Shown here: piece after piece, positions 45,516 through 55,658 of the stretch
How positions within the stretch are numbered: position 1 is the stretch's first letter
How the letters are laid out: each line of letters opens with the position of its first letter
DNA from: Bacteroidia bacterium
GTDB taxonomy: Bacteria > Bacteroidota > Bacteroidia > B-17B0 > Aurantibacillaceae
DNA length: 64,000 nt
Direction: 5' to 3'
Assembly: GCA_026003255.1 (NCBI GenBank)
Contig: BPGX01000003.1
Coordinates: 62,001-126,000, forward strand
The notes under the pieces: generated by a model
Told to the model about the DNA's origin: nothing
Databases searched by the model: none
What the model saw: only the letters and a program-made list of their open reading frames with translations
Position numbers and translations under genes: made by a program

Positions 45516-46754
45516 ATGGAAAAGAAAAATATATTAATTATTAATTATGTTTTTCCGCCTTATCCGGGCATTGGTGGGAGGCGATGGGCAAAGTTTGCAA
45601 AGTACTTGCATCGAAGAGGACATAATGTGTATGTGATAGCAGCGCAGAATCCTTTTGACTATGAATCTACATTTATAAACGATATAAAGGAATTACCAAA
45701 AGAGAATTTGTTTTATTTACCTTCCCTTTATCCTAAAATAATGATTAGTCCTTTGAAAAGTTGGTGGGATAAGTTAAAGTATCAATTTTGGTATAGAGTG
45801 TTGCCGTTATTTACTGATGGGAATTATTATGACCGAAGTATGTTCTGGAAAAGGCAATTACAAAACAAAATTGAGGAACTCATTCATAGTAAAAATATTC
45901 AAACAATTATTGTATCAGGCCCTCCGTTTCATTATGTGTATTATACAGTTCAATTAAGAGAAAAATATCCTGATATAAAGTTTATTGTGGATTATAGAGA
46001 TGAATGGACATTTAATGGTGTGCATGGCATAGATATAATAGGTGAAAAGCGAAAGCAAAAAGAAATTGAAAAAGAAAGATATGTTTGTGGAAAAGCGGAT
46101 GTGGTATTAAGTTGCCATGAAGTAATATTAGATTATTTAAACAACCTGCATGAAAATAAAAAAGGTTTATTAATGCAGCATGCTTACGATAAAGATGATT
46201 TTGGTAGCATAAAAAGTATTGGAAAAAATGATGAAAAATCCAATAAAGACATGATAATATCAATTTTTGGTACGATAGAACAAAGTAAAGTTAATTACTT
46301 GGGAGAAATATTAAGACAATTTGAAAAACACCGAGAGTTATATAAAAAAATTAATATAAATATATATTCATTTAATACTTTACTCTTATCGTCTTTAATA
46401 AATTATAAGTCAAAAATTAATTTTTTTCAAAATGTTAAACCAGAAATTTTGTTTAATGAAATAAAATTATCTGATTTTGTTTTAGTTTTTCATCCAGATA
46501 GACAGAGAGATTTAATTACTACAAAATTCCCCGAAATCTTTTATCTTCAAAAGCCCATTTTATTTTTTTGTGAAAAAGGTTTGGTGAGTGACTTTATAAT
46601 AAAACACAAAATTGGGGTTCATCTGACCGAAGAAAATTTTAATGAAAAGTTCTTGTATGCTTTAAAACATCCAGAAGAATTTTCTTACAAAAATTTTCCA
46701 ATAGAAGAATGGGATTATGAATATAGAACTAACGAGTTGGAGAAAATGATTTAA
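45516..46754 (+). CDS. Glycosyltransferase, family 4-like
   Basis: A 412-aa GT-B fold protein. The open frame extends to a TTG at 45507, but the ATG at 45516 (MEKKNILIINYVFPPYPGIGG) is the normal start. N-terminal domain: NYVFPPYPGIGGRRWAKFAKYLHRRGHNVYVIAAQNP, typical of family 4 acceptor-binding loops, and IVSGPPFHYVYYTVQLREKYPDIKFIVDYRDEW. The C-terminal domain is more divergent, with KFPEIFYLQKPILFF holding the E that usually contacts the nucleotide sugar. It would transfer a sugar to a lipid-linked or surface glycan. It stands alone, not in a polysaccharide cluster. Base composition is very AT-rich. Confidence 0.8.
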   Translation: MEKKNILIINYVFPPYPGIGGRRWAKFAKYLHRRGHNVYVIAAQNPFDYESTFINDIKELPKENLFYLPSLYPKIMISPLKSWWDKLKYQFWYRVLPLFTDGNYYDRSMFWKRQLQNKIEELIHSKNIQTIIVSGPPFHYVYYTVQLREKYPDIKFIVDYRDEWTFNGVHGIDIIGEKRKQKEIEKERYVCGKADVVLSCHEVILDYLNNLHENKKGLLMQHAYDKDDFGSIKSIGKNDEKSNKDMIISIFGTIEQSKVNYLGEILRQFEKHRELYKKININIYSFNTLLLSSLINYKSKINFFQNVKPEILFNEIKLSDFVLVFHPDRQRDLITTKFPEIFYLQKPILFFCEKGLVSDFIIKHKIGVHLTEENFNEKFLYALKHPEEFSYKNFPIEEWDYEYRTNELEKMI

Positions 46755-47115
46755 TCCAAATTATTCATTAGAAATAATATGTATTCACAAGAGAGTGCTT
46801 CGAAAAAGATGCTCACTCGCAATGACGGGAAGTAGAAAGCGTCATTGCAAGCGTAGCGAAGCAATCTCGAAGGGCAGTATGTGATTATCAAAAGAAATTG
46901 TTTTGATAAAATCGGAACTCACAATGACGACACATTTAAAAGAGATTGCGTCGGGCGTTGACACGCTCTCGCAATGACGGGCTTATTCTTTGTTCTTACA
47001 ACAACCCTTCCACTTGTGGAGGGTAAAAACAAAATAAGGTTTAAAACCACCAATAGTAAAGAAAAGCACAATGTTTGAGGAATGCCTTGTGAATAATTGG
47101 GTTTAAAAGTTGTTG
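46755..47115. repeat. Intergenic region filled by inverted and direct copies of a 'CAATGACGGG' repeat
   Basis: 361 bases without a gene. Direct copies of the core ACTCGCAATGACGGG occur at 46815-46829 and, as CTCTCGCAATGACGGGCTT, at about 46966-46983, with a degenerate ACTCACAATGACG near 46917. Inverted copies are at 46839-46870 (GCGTCATTGCAAGCGTAGCG, followed by AAGCAATCTC). The inner part 46840-46869 and 46942-46980 can fold on each other. GC content is higher than the surroundings. At 47000-47022 a separate small palindrome (CCCTTCCACTTGTGGAGGG) lies close by. Similar repeats are scattered between genes in many bacteria; origin unknown. Confidence 0.7.
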
Positions 47116-49614
47116 TTAAGATTGATTTTCAGAAATCTCACTTTCTTCTTTATCATCATCCTCTTCATGCTCTACCACTGTAACGGCAGCAATGTCATCG
47201 TTTTCATCTAAGTTAATCAATCGAACGCCCTGTGTATTTCTGCCCATTACACGAATATCTTTTACACTTAACCGAATCGTTATTCCATTTTTGGTAATAA
47301 TCATCAAATCGTCGTTATCGGTTACTAATTTAATTCCTACAAGCATTCCGGTTTTTTCAGTGATATTAATGGTTTTCACACCTTTTCCACCACGGTTGGT
47401 AATGCGGTATTCGTCAATTTCCGAACGTTTCCCATAGCCCTTTTCACTCACCACCATCACCGTTTTATTTTTATCATCAATGGCAATCATACCAATGACT
47501 TCGTTTTCAATACCTGTGAACGCATCGTCTTCTAAATCAATACCAATGACACCGCTGGCGTTTCTGCCCATCGCACGCACTTTATCTTCACTAAAGCGGC
47601 ATACTTTTCCAAATTTTGAGGCAATCATAATTTCGCATTGTCCGTTAGTCAGTGTTGCATCAATTAATTGGTCACCTTCTTTGATATTCACGGCAATAAT
47701 GCCATTGGTTCTGGGGCGTGAAAATTCTTCCAAAAGTGTTTTTTTGATAATACCTTGTTTGGTGCATAATACTATGTAATGGTTGTTAATGTATTGTTCA
47801 TCACTTAAAGTATCTACATTGATGTATGCACGAATTTTGTCGTTCTGTTCAATGGCAATTAAATTTTGAATAGGTCGGCCTTTACTTTGCTTGTTGCCTT
47901 CTGGAATATCAAAGACGCGCAGCCAGTAGCATTTGCCTTTTTCGGTGAAGAGCAGCAAATAATTATGATTTGTTGCAATGAATAAGTGTTCAACAAAATC
48001 TTCTTCACGAGTAGCAACGCCTTTACTTCCTTTGCCACCGCGGTTTTGTTTGCGGTATTCATCTAAATTCGTTCTTTTGATGTAACCAAGATGTGAGATG
48101 GTAATAACCACTGTTTCATCCGGAATAATATCTTCCATGCGAATTTCATCGGCAGCATACACTAATTCGGTTCTTCTGGCATCACCGTATTTTTCTTTTA
48201 TTTCTTTTAGTTCTTCTATAACAATTTGCTTTTGAAGATGTTCGTTGGCTAACACTTCTTTATAGTATTCAATTTTTTTCATTAAGTCATCGTATTCTTC
48301 TTTTAGTTTGTCTCTTTCAAGTCCGGTCAATGTTCTTAAACGCATATCCAATATAGCTCTTGCTTGTGCTTCTGTGAGGTTGAATTGAGACATTAATTGG
48401 TCTTTGGCAAGCTCTGGAGTTTCACTTTCTCTGATGATGCGAATCACTTCATCTAAATGGTCAATGGCAATGAGCAATCCTTGTAAAATATGGGCACGTT
48501 TTTCGGCCTGTTCTAATTCGTATTTTGTTCTTCTGACAACTACTTCAATGCGGTGTAATACGAAGTATTTGATGAGTTCTTTAAGGTTTAAAAGTTTTGG
48601 TCTTCCATTTACTAATACAACGTTGTTGATATTAAAATACGATTGAAGTGAGGAATACTTATAAAGATTATTTAATACAACTTGTGGATTGGCATCGCGT
48701 TTGAGTTCATAAACAATGCGAATTCCTTCTCTATTACTTTCATCACGAATTTCGCTGATGCCTTCAATTTTCTTATCTTCTACGAGTTTCCATTGTGCTT
48801 CAATCATTTCGGCTTTGTTGATTTGATAAGGCACTTCTGTTACCACGATTCTAAATCGGTCTTTGACTTCTTCAATAATGGCTCTTCCGCGAATAACAAC
48901 TCTGCCGCGTCCGGTAAGATAAGCATCTTTAATACCTTCGTAGCCATAGATAATTCCGCCTGTCGGAAAATCAGGACATTTGATGTATTTCATTAATTCT
49001 TCATCGCTGATGTTTTCGTTTTGAACATAAGTGGTAATAGCGTCAATACATTCGGATAGATTGTGGGGTGCCATATTGGTAGCCATTCCAACGGCAATAC
49101 CGGAAGCACCGTTTACTAATAAATTTGGGAAGCGAGCGGGTAATACTGTTGGTTCTTGTAAGGAGTCGTCAAAGTTGGGTTTAAAATCTACGGTGTTTTT
49201 ATCAATATCAACGAGTAATTCTTCGGCGAGTTTGGTGAGTCTTGCTTCGGTGTAACGCATAGCAGCGGGTGGGTCGCCATCCATACTTCCGAAGTTTCCT
49301 TGTCCATCAACTAATGTATAGCGCAAACTCCATTCTTGAGCCATTCTGACCATTGTATCGTAAACACTGGCATCGCCGTGAGGATGGTATTTACCGAGTA
49401 CTTCTCCGACGATACGCGCAGATTTTTTGTAAGGTTTATTGTGTTGAAGTCCAAGTTCTAACATCCCATACAGAACGCGTCTGTGTACAGGTTTTAGTCC
49501 ATCGCGTACATCGGGCAATGCACGGGATACAATAACAGACATTGAATAGTCAATGTACGCGGTTTTCATTTCGTCTTCAATGTTGATAGGGATAATGTGT
49601 TCTTTGTTTTCCAT
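47116..49614 (-). CDS. gyrA: DNA gyrase subunit A
   Basis: An 832-aa type IIA topoisomerase subunit that breaks and rejoins DNA. The winged-helix region carries the quinolone-resistance segment [17 protein letters not shown] (77-93, serine 83) and the catalytic Y121 in [17 protein letters not shown]. The coiled coil with the [15 protein letters not shown] region follows. The C-terminal six-bladed domain contains the GyrA box QNRGGKG, which separates it from ParC; a second partial NRGGKG is present further on. The tail is acidic ([17 protein letters not shown]). Frame clean and full length. Confidence 0.95.
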   Translation of the reverse strand: MENKEHIIPINIEDEMKTAYIDYSMSVIVSRALPDVRDGLKPVHRRVLYGMLELGLQHNKPYKKSARIVGEVLGKYHPHGDASVYDTMVRMAQEWSLRYTLVDGQGNFGSMDGDPPAAMRYTEARLTKLAEELLVDIDKNTVDFKPNFDDSLQEPTVLPARFPNLLVNGASGIAVGMATNMAPHNLSECIDAITTYVQNENISDEELMKYIKCPDFPTGGIIYGYEGIKDAYLTGRGRVVIRGRAIIEEVKDRFRIVVTEVPYQINKAEMIEAQWKLVEDKKIEGISEIRDESNREGIRIVYELKRDANPQVVLNNLYKYSSLQSYFNINNVVLVNGRPKLLNLKELIKYFVLHRIEVVVRRTKYELEQAEKRAHILQGLLIAIDHLDEVIRIIRESETPELAKDQLMSQFNLTEAQARAILDMRLRTLTGLERDKLKEEYDDLMKKIEYYKEVLANEHLQKQIVIEELKEIKEKYGDARRTELVYAADEIRMEDIIPDETVVITISHLGYIKRTNLDEYRKQNRGGKGSKGVATREEDFVEHLFIATNHNYLLLFTEKGKCYWLRVFDIPEGNKQSKGRPIQNLIAIEQNDKIRAYINVDTLSDEQYINNHYIVLCTKQGIIKKTLLEEFSRPRTNGIIAVNIKEGDQLIDATLTNGQCEIMIASKFGKVCRFSEDKVRAMGRNASGVIGIDLEDDAFTGIENEVIGMIAIDDKNKTVMVVSEKGYGKRSEIDEYRITNRGGKGVKTINITEKTGMLVGIKLVTDNDDLMIITKNGITIRLSVKDIRVMGRNTQGVRLINLDENDDIAAVTVVEHEEDDDKEESEISENQS

Positions 49615-49699
49615 AGCGTTTTATTGTTGAATAATTTTGTGAAATAATTAAGTGGCTAATGTATGGAATGAGAGGGAATTTTACAAGAGATATTTTGAG

Positions 49700-49707
49700 T
49701 AGATTTG
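49700..49707 (+). promoter_or_regulatory. Putative -7 box (TAnnTTTG) upstream of the YraN-PrmC-ATPase run
   Basis: TAGATTTG ends 20 bases before the ATG at 49728, in the divergent region with gyrA. Confidence 0.5.
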
Positions 49708-49727
49708 TGAGGTAATATAATGCAGCT

Positions 49728-50093
49728 ATGGAGGGCAAAAATCATAATGAAATAGGTAATTATGCGGAGGAATTAGCGTGTAATTATTTGATGGACAAGG
49801 GTTTTAGTATTTTAGAACGAAATTGGAGATACAAGCATTTAGAAGTTGATATTATTGCTGAAAAGTCGAATTTATTGATTGTGGTGGAAGTGAAATTTAG
49901 AAGTTCTACTTTAATGGGAGAACCAGAAGTTTTTGTGAATCGTCAAAAACAAAAGTTTTTAATAGAAGCCGTTAATCAATATATTTTGCAAAAGAATATT
50001 GATAAAGAAGTGCGTTTTGATATTGTGGCAATTACCAAAAAAAGAGGAGAATATGTAGTGAATCATATAGAAGATGCTTTTTATGCACGATAA
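49728..50093 (+). CDS. YraN family endonuclease-like protein
   Basis: A 121-aa protein of the UPF0102/YraN family with a restriction-endonuclease-like fold. Motifs are GNYAEELACNYLMDKGFSILERNWRY, EVDIIAEKSNLLIVVEVKFRSS (the E-D-x(n)-E-V-K catalytic pattern) and VNRQKQKFLIEAVNQYI. A nuclease role is inferred from the fold and has not been shown for most members. It is followed by prmC after twelve bases. The family is widespread and often sits near translation or rnh genes. Confidence 0.92.
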   Translation: MEGKNHNEIGNYAEELACNYLMDKGFSILERNWRYKHLEVDIIAEKSNLLIVVEVKFRSSTLMGEPEVFVNRQKQKFLIEAVNQYILQKNIDKEVRFDIVAITKKRGEYVVNHIEDAFYAR

Positions 50094-50105
50094 AATTTCG
50101 TTAAT

Positions 50106-50966
50106 ATGAACATTTATCATTTTAGGTCTAATCAAATAGCAAGTGTCAAATATTTGTTTTTTAATGAGTTGAATGTTGTTTATTCAAAAGAAGAATTAGA
50201 AATTTTGTTTATTAGAGTTGTAGAATCGTTGGGATATGAATTTAATTCAGTGGAGTATTTGAACCAGAGTGACTTAATTGTTATTTCAAAAATTATTGAT
50301 GAGTTAAAAACAGGCAAGCCATTGGCTTATATTTTGGGATATACCTATTTTTACAATTTAAAGTTTTTAGTGAATAAGAGTGTATTGATACCAAGGCCTG
50401 AAACAGAAGAATTGGTATGGAATTTGAAAAATATCCTTCAAAATAAATTTGATGGAAAAAAGCCAATCAAAATTCTTGACATAGGAACGGGTAGTGGCTG
50501 TATTGCTATTACATTGAAAAAATTGTTCCCAGAAGCAAAAGTGTGGGCAATAGATGTTTCAAAAGAAGCCTTAGAATTGGCGCAAAAGAATGCTGAATTA
50601 AATGGAATTGAAGTTTTTTTTGAACATAAAGATATTTTAATAGAATCATTAGATAGAGAATACGATATTATTGTGAGTAATCCGCCTTATATTCCAATAG
50701 TAGATAAAGAAATGATTGATGATAGAGTTAAAAAGTTTGAACCACACATAGCATTATTTTCTCAAACGGCAATTGAGTTTTACGAGAGAATTTTAGATTT
50801 ATCTAAAACTTTTTTAGAAAAAGGAGGCATTGCTTTTTTAGAATTAAATCAATACTATGCGAAGGATATAAAGAATTTATGTGAAAAGTTCATGGATATT
50901 TTTAGATATGAAATAAAGAAAGATTGGAGTGGGAATGATAGATTTTTGCTAATAGAGAAACTGTAA
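50106..50966 (+). CDS. prmC: Peptide chain release factor N5-glutamine methyltransferase
   Basis: A 286-aa SAM-dependent enzyme that methylates the glutamine of the GGQ motif in RF1 and RF2. The N-terminal helical domain has GKPLAYILGYTYFYNLKFLVNKSVLIPRPETEELVW; motif I is ILDIGTGSGCIAITLKK; the catalytic NPPY is in IIVSNPPYIP near residue 190. It is preceded by yraN and followed by the P-type ATPase gene, apparently one transcript without functional link. Confidence 0.94.
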   Translation: MNIYHFRSNQIASVKYLFFNELNVVYSKEELEILFIRVVESLGYEFNSVEYLNQSDLIVISKIIDELKTGKPLAYILGYTYFYNLKFLVNKSVLIPRPETEELVWNLKNILQNKFDGKKPIKILDIGTGSGCIAITLKKLFPEAKVWAIDVSKEALELAQKNAELNGIEVFFEHKDILIESLDREYDIIVSNPPYIPIVDKEMIDDRVKKFEPHIALFSQTAIEFYERILDLSKTFLEKGGIAFLELNQYYAKDIKNLCEKFMDIFRYEIKKDWSGNDRFLLIEKL

Positions 50967-50989
50967 ATTGTGAATAAAAAAATAATAAT

Positions 50990-53575
50990 ATGAAATACTA
51001 TCAATTGACAAAGGAGGAAGTACTAAGATATCTGCAAACTTCTGCAGAAGGTTTAAGTTTCAATGAGATTGAAAAAAGACGAAAAAGGTTTGGAAAAAAC
51101 ATATTAGATGAAAAAAAGAAGAAAACTGCCTTGCAGCTTTTTATTCATCAGTTTAAGGATATAATGATTTTGATTCTTTTTATTGCAGCAGTTATTTCAT
51201 TTTTAATTGGGGATTTCAAAGACGCACTGGTTATATTGATAATTGTGTTTTTGAATGGAATAATTGGGTTTATTCAAGAATACAGGGCAGAGAAAGCGTT
51301 GCAATTATTAAAAAAGATGTCTGAAACTATTACGAAAGTCAAGCGTGAAGGTAAAATTTTTGAGATTCCGTCAAGTGAACTGGTACCGGGTGACATTGTT
51401 TTATTAGAGGCAGGAATGCAAGTACCAGCGGATATTCGATTGATAGAAGTATATAATTTACGAACGAATGAAGCATCATTAACAGGTGAATCCAATGAAA
51501 TTGAAAAAAACAGTTCTGTTATACAAGGCGAAAATTTGATGGTTGGAGATCAGCAAAATATGGCATTTAAAAATACAGTTGTGACTTATGGAAGGGCTGT
51601 TGGTGTTGTTGTGGCTACAGGGATGCAAACTGAAATTGGTAAGATTGCTAAAATGTTAGAAGAAGAAGATGTGCAAACACCATTACAAAAACGATTGAAA
51701 GATTTTGGTAAGAAGTTAACCTGGGTAGTTTTAGTGGTATGTGGATTAATTTATATAGTTGGATTAATAAGAGGTGAAGATCCTATTCAAATGTTATTGA
51801 CTGCTATATCAGTGGCTGTTGCGGCAATACCTGAGGCATTGCCGGCGGTTATTACAATTTCTTTGGCGATTGGTGCAAGACGAATGTTTAAGAGAAACAC
51901 ATTAATCCGAAAACTTGTTGCGGTTGAAACATTGGGTTCTGTAACTTGTATTTGTTCTGATAAAACAGGAACTATAACACAAAACAAAATGAAAGTTACC
52001 GATGTATGGATAAATAATCAAACTGATGAAGTAATAAATAATGAGACAATAAATCTGGAAAATCTTTTTTATCTCGCCTTATCTTTAAACCATGATGTTC
52101 AAAAAAAGGAAAGTAAAAGTAATAAAATAGAATTATCAGGGGACTCAACGGAAGTGGCAATTGTTGAATATTTAATGAATACTGAAATAGATGTGTTTGG
52201 AAATCTGGATAAATTCGAAAGAATAAATGAAATACCATTTGACTCAGTAAGAAAAAGAATGACCACGATAAATCAAGTGGATGGAAAATGGTTGGTAGTT
52301 TGTAAAGGGGCAGTGGAAAGTGTGTTAAATACATGTAAATCAGATAAAAGATTTTTTATCGAAGAAAGATTGAACAAATATGCTGGCGAAGGAAAAAGAG
52401 TATTAGGATATGCTTTCAAGTTAATAGATAATTTACCAGATAAACTTGATGCAGCCCACATTGAAGTTGATATGAATTTTTTGGGAATGGTAGCAATGAT
52501 GGATCCGCCCAGAGAAGAGGTAATTCAAGCAATTCAACATTGTTATGAGGCAGGGATAATTCCCATTATGATTACTGGTGATCATCGTTTGACAGCTGAA
52601 TACATTGCCAGAGAAGTTGGGATACTGAAATACAAAGAGGATAAGGTCATTACTGGGACAGAGTTAGAGAATCTAAACGATGAGGAATTTGAAAAAGTAG
52701 TAGAGTCGATAAAAGTATATAGTCGTGTGTCTCCTGAACAGAAATTAAGAATTATTAAGGCATTGCAAAAAAGGAAGCATTTTGTGGCGATGACTGGAGA
52801 TGGTGTGAATGATGCACCTGCATTAAAGCAGGCCAATATTGGAATAGCGATGGGAATAACAGGTACGGATGTGTCAAAAGAAGCGGCTCACATGATATTA
52901 CTCGACGATAATTTTGCTACTATTGTAGAAGCCGTTAAAGAAGGGAGGAGAATCTACGATAATATCAGGAAATTCATCAGGTATACGATGACCAGTAATA
53001 GTGGAGAAATATGGACAATTTTTCTGGCTTTGCTATTTGGATTGCCTGTGCCATTGCTACCTATTCATATCTTGTGGATAAATTTAGTGACAGATGGTTG
53101 GCCTGGTTTGGCATTATCTTCAGAGCCAGCTGAAATAAACATATTAAAAAGACCGCCAAGGAAACAAGATGAAGGCATCTTTTCTGGTGGAATGGGAACT
53201 CAGATATTATGGGTTGGGCTATTAATGGGGGTAATATGCATTTTAAGTCAATACATTTTTATAAACGCATCGACTGAGAAATGGAGGACGATTGTATTTA
53301 TGGTTTTGTGCTTATCTCAAATGGGTAATGCAATGGCAATTCGTAGTGAGAGTGAATCTATTTTTACACAGGGATTTTTATCTAATAAACTACTGTTGTA
53401 TGCAATTTTACTTACCTTTGGTTTGCAATTGATGATTGTTTATATTCCATTTTTGCAAAGCATATTTAAGACAGAGGCATTGTCATTATGGGAAATGGTA
53501 TTTGTTCTAATGATGTCAAGTGTGGTATTTTTTGCTATTGAGTTGGATAAAATGATTAAAAGAATTAAAAAATAA
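50990..53575 (+). CDS. P-type cation-transporting ATPase, Ca2+ type
   Basis: An 861-aa P2A-type pump. N-terminal cation ATPase domain; actuator motif SLTGES; helix-4 motif [10 protein letters not shown] (PEGLP-like, Ca2+-binding in SERCA); phosphorylated D324 in [18 protein letters not shown] and DPPREE in the nucleotide domain; MITGDH and [17 protein letters not shown] hinge motifs; helix 6 [19 protein letters not shown] with the N and D ligands. Ten membrane segments. This pattern fits export of Ca2+ or Mn2+. A Na+/Ca2+ exchanger gene follows after four bases, which supports calcium. The lysine-rich ends are cytoplasmic. Confidence 0.93.
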   Translation: MKYYQLTKEEVLRYLQTSAEGLSFNEIEKRRKRFGKNILDEKKKKTALQLFIHQFKDIMILILFIAAVISFLIGDFKDALVILIIVFLNGIIGFIQEYRAEKALQLLKKMSETITKVKREGKIFEIPSSELVPGDIVLLEAGMQVPADIRLIEVYNLRTNEASLTGESNEIEKNSSVIQGENLMVGDQQNMAFKNTVVTYGRAVGVVVATGMQTEIGKIAKMLEEEDVQTPLQKRLKDFGKKLTWVVLVVCGLIYIVGLIRGEDPIQMLLTAISVAVAAIPEALPAVITISLAIGARRMFKRNTLIRKLVAVETLGSVTCICSDKTGTITQNKMKVTDVWINNQTDEVINNETINLENLFYLALSLNHDVQKKESKSNKIELSGDSTEVAIVEYLMNTEIDVFGNLDKFERINEIPFDSVRKRMTTINQVDGKWLVVCKGAVESVLNTCKSDKRFFIEERLNKYAGEGKRVLGYAFKLIDNLPDKLDAAHIEVDMNFLGMVAMMDPPREEVIQAIQHCYEAGIIPIMITGDHRLTAEYIAREVGILKYKEDKVITGTELENLNDEEFEKVVESIKVYSRVSPEQKLRIIKALQKRKHFVAMTGDGVNDAPALKQANIGIAMGITGTDVSKEAAHMILLDDNFATIVEAVKEGRRIYDNIRKFIRYTMTSNSGEIWTIFLALLFGLPVPLLPIHILWINLVTDGWPGLALSSEPAEINILKRPPRKQDEGIFSGGMGTQILWVGLLMGVICILSQYIFINASTEKWRTIVFMVLCLSQMGNAMAIRSESESIFTQGFLSNKLLLYAILLTFGLQLMIVYIPFLQSIFKTEALSLWEMVFVLMMSSVVFFAIELDKMIKRIKK

Positions 53576-53579
53576 AATT

Positions 53580-54584
53580 ATGGTTTATTCTCATTTAGTA
53601 TGGTTTCATATATTTGGATTTGCTTGTTGTGCCTTATTGATTTTTAAGGCTGGCAAGAATCTTGTAGAGTACGGTGATAAAATTGCTGAACACACAGGTC
53701 TTGGAAGAGCGTGGATTGGGTTGATATTGATGGCTTCTATTACTTCTCTTCCTGAACTTATTACTGGAATAAGTTCTGTTACTTATGTAGATGCACCAGA
53801 TTTGGCAGCTGGAGATGTTCTGGGAAGTTGTATGTTTAATATGTTGATATTGTCTTTAATAGATGCGAGGATTCAAAAACCACTGATGTCTTTGGTAAAA
53901 GATAGCCATTTACTGGCAGGTTTGTATGGTATTATTCTTGTTTCAATTGTTGGTCTTGCTTTGTTATTTGGGACGAAAATGCCTAAGTTATTTAATGTTA
54001 GTTTTTTTTCTGTGTTGATTGTGGTGGTTTATTTAATTTCTATTTATCATATTTATCTTTTTGATAGTAAAGATAGAAATGTAGAATTAGTTAAAGAAAA
54101 TTATTCAAAAGATAGCATAAAATCGATAGTGTTTAAGTATATTGTCAATGCAATTATTGTAACGGCGTCTGCCTTTTTTTTGCCTTATTTTGGCGAGAAA
54201 CTTTCAATAGATTGGGGAGTAAGTAAAACATTTTTTGGAACCTTGTTTATAGCTGCTTCAACGTCTTTACCAGAATTGTCTGTCTCGTTTATTTCTATTC
54301 GAATGAAATTGTATGATATTACGGTTGGCAATCTTCTTGGAAGTAATTTATTTAATGTTTTCATATTGGCTATTGATGATTTTTTTTACACAAAGAATGC
54401 ATTGTTTAATGCGGTAGATAAAAATCATTTGACTTCTGTATTAACAGTCGTAATAATGACGGCTGTGGCAGGTATTGGCATTCTTGTAAAAACAACAAAA
54501 AAAATATGGTTATTGAGTTTAGATACATTTGTGATATTCTTTTTATATGTAATGTTGGTTCTTTTTTTATGGTTCTTTAAGTAA
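53580..54584 (+). CDS. Sodium/calcium exchanger family protein
   Basis: A 334-aa CaCA-superfamily antiporter with about ten helices. Both alpha repeats are visible: AWIGLILMASITSLPELITGISSV in the first half and FFGTLFIAASTSLPELSVSFISI in the second, each with the ion-coordinating SLPE. NLLGSNLFNVFILAI is the second-half G-S-N-x-F-N motif and DVLGSCMFNMLILSL the first-half counterpart. It probably expels Ca2+ in exchange for Na+ or H+. It lies four bases after a Ca2+-type P-ATPase, forming a two-gene calcium-export module. Confidence 0.92.
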   Translation: MVYSHLVWFHIFGFACCALLIFKAGKNLVEYGDKIAEHTGLGRAWIGLILMASITSLPELITGISSVTYVDAPDLAAGDVLGSCMFNMLILSLIDARIQKPLMSLVKDSHLLAGLYGIILVSIVGLALLFGTKMPKLFNVSFFSVLIVVVYLISIYHIYLFDSKDRNVELVKENYSKDSIKSIVFKYIVNAIIVTASAFFLPYFGEKLSIDWGVSKTFFGTLFIAASTSLPELSVSFISIRMKLYDITVGNLLGSNLFNVFILAIDDFFYTKNALFNAVDKNHLTSVLTVVIMTAVAGIGILVKTTKKIWLLSLDTFVIFFLYVMLVLFLWFFK

Positions 54585-54675
54585 TTTTTAGATTGAGGAA
54601 ACTTGGGGAGATTTGTTGGTTTTTAAAAAAAATCTACTATCAAAGGTTTATTATTTGCATTTTTGCGATTGGAAT

Positions 54676-55656
54676 ATGGTTTTCTGGAAAAAGAAAAAAT
54701 ACATATTTAATCCGCAAACATTAAGGTATGAATTAGCCAAAACTTCTGTGTGGGCTATTATTGCCAGTATTTTTTCATATTTGTTGACGGGTCTTGGTTT
54801 TGCAGCATTGACCATTTATGTGGCCTATAATTTTTTTGATTCACCAAAGGAGAAAATATTGAAGAGAGAAATTGAAGTTTTAAAGTCGCAATATGAAATT
54901 TTGCAAAATAAAATGAATAGATTGCAACTTGCTTTGAATGAATTACAAGAGCGTGACAGAAACATTTATCGTGTGATATTAGAAGCCGAACCACTTTCAG
55001 AAGACATAAGGAAGGCAGGATTTGGTGGACAAGCATACGATGAATGGGCAGGTATGAATAATGCCGATATTATTAAGCAAACGCAATTGAAACTACAACA
55101 AATTAGTAAACAATTTTACATCCAATCCAAATCTTTAGATGAAATAGCAGAATTAGCGAAGAACAAATCCGAAATGTTAGCGTCTATTCCTGCTATTATA
55201 CCAATTCAAGTAAAAGACCTTAAAAAACAGGTGACCAGTGGTTTTGGGTGGAGAATACATCCTATCTATAAGACGCAGGAATTTCATCCTGGTGTAGATT
55301 TTCCATCTCATCAAGGCACGCCAGTGTATGCTACGGGCAATGGTAAAGTGGAATTTGCTGGAATGGACAATAGTGGTTATGGATTGCACGTTATTATTAA
55401 TCACGGTTTTAATTATCAAACTTTATATGGACATTTAAGTAAAGTAGTGGTGCGTATGGGAGAAAAAGTGAAAAGAGGACAATTGATTGGTTATGTTGGT
55501 TCTACTGGATTGAGTACGGCGCCACATTTACATTATGAAGTTATTAAAAACAATGAAAAGGTGAATCCGATAAATTATATGTTTAGTGGTTTGTCGGAAG
55601 AAGATTATGCGATATTGGTTGAACGAGCCAATCAATCTACACAAAGTTTTGATTAA
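54676..55656 (+). CDS. M23 family metallopeptidase
   Basis: The open frame begins at 54613, but the ATG at 54676 gives the usual N-terminus MVFWKKKKYIFNPQTLRYE. About 326 aa: one membrane helix (WAIIASIFSYLLTGLGFAALTIYVAYNFF), a coiled coil (KREIEVLKSQYEILQNKMNRLQLALNEL) and a LytM domain with zinc ligands in FHPGVDF and HLHYEV (GFGWRIHPIYK; GSTGLSTAPHLHYE). Such membrane-anchored LytM/M23 proteins cleave peptidoglycan cross-bridges or regulate amidases. It is followed after two bases by the permease gene. Confidence 0.92.
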   Translation: MVFWKKKKYIFNPQTLRYELAKTSVWAIIASIFSYLLTGLGFAALTIYVAYNFFDSPKEKILKREIEVLKSQYEILQNKMNRLQLALNELQERDRNIYRVILEAEPLSEDIRKAGFGGQAYDEWAGMNNADIIKQTQLKLQQISKQFYIQSKSLDEIAELAKNKSEMLASIPAIIPIQVKDLKKQVTSGFGWRIHPIYKTQEFHPGVDFPSHQGTPVYATGNGKVEFAGMDNSGYGLHVIINHGFNYQTLYGHLSKVVVRMGEKVKRGQLIGYVGSTGLSTAPHLHYEVIKNNEKVNPINYMFSGLSEEDYAILVERANQSTQSFD

Positions 55657-55658
55657 GA

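Noticed and set aside
46806-46984. CRISPR array
   Set aside because: Repeats are few, in both orientations and unequally spaced, and no cas gene is near.
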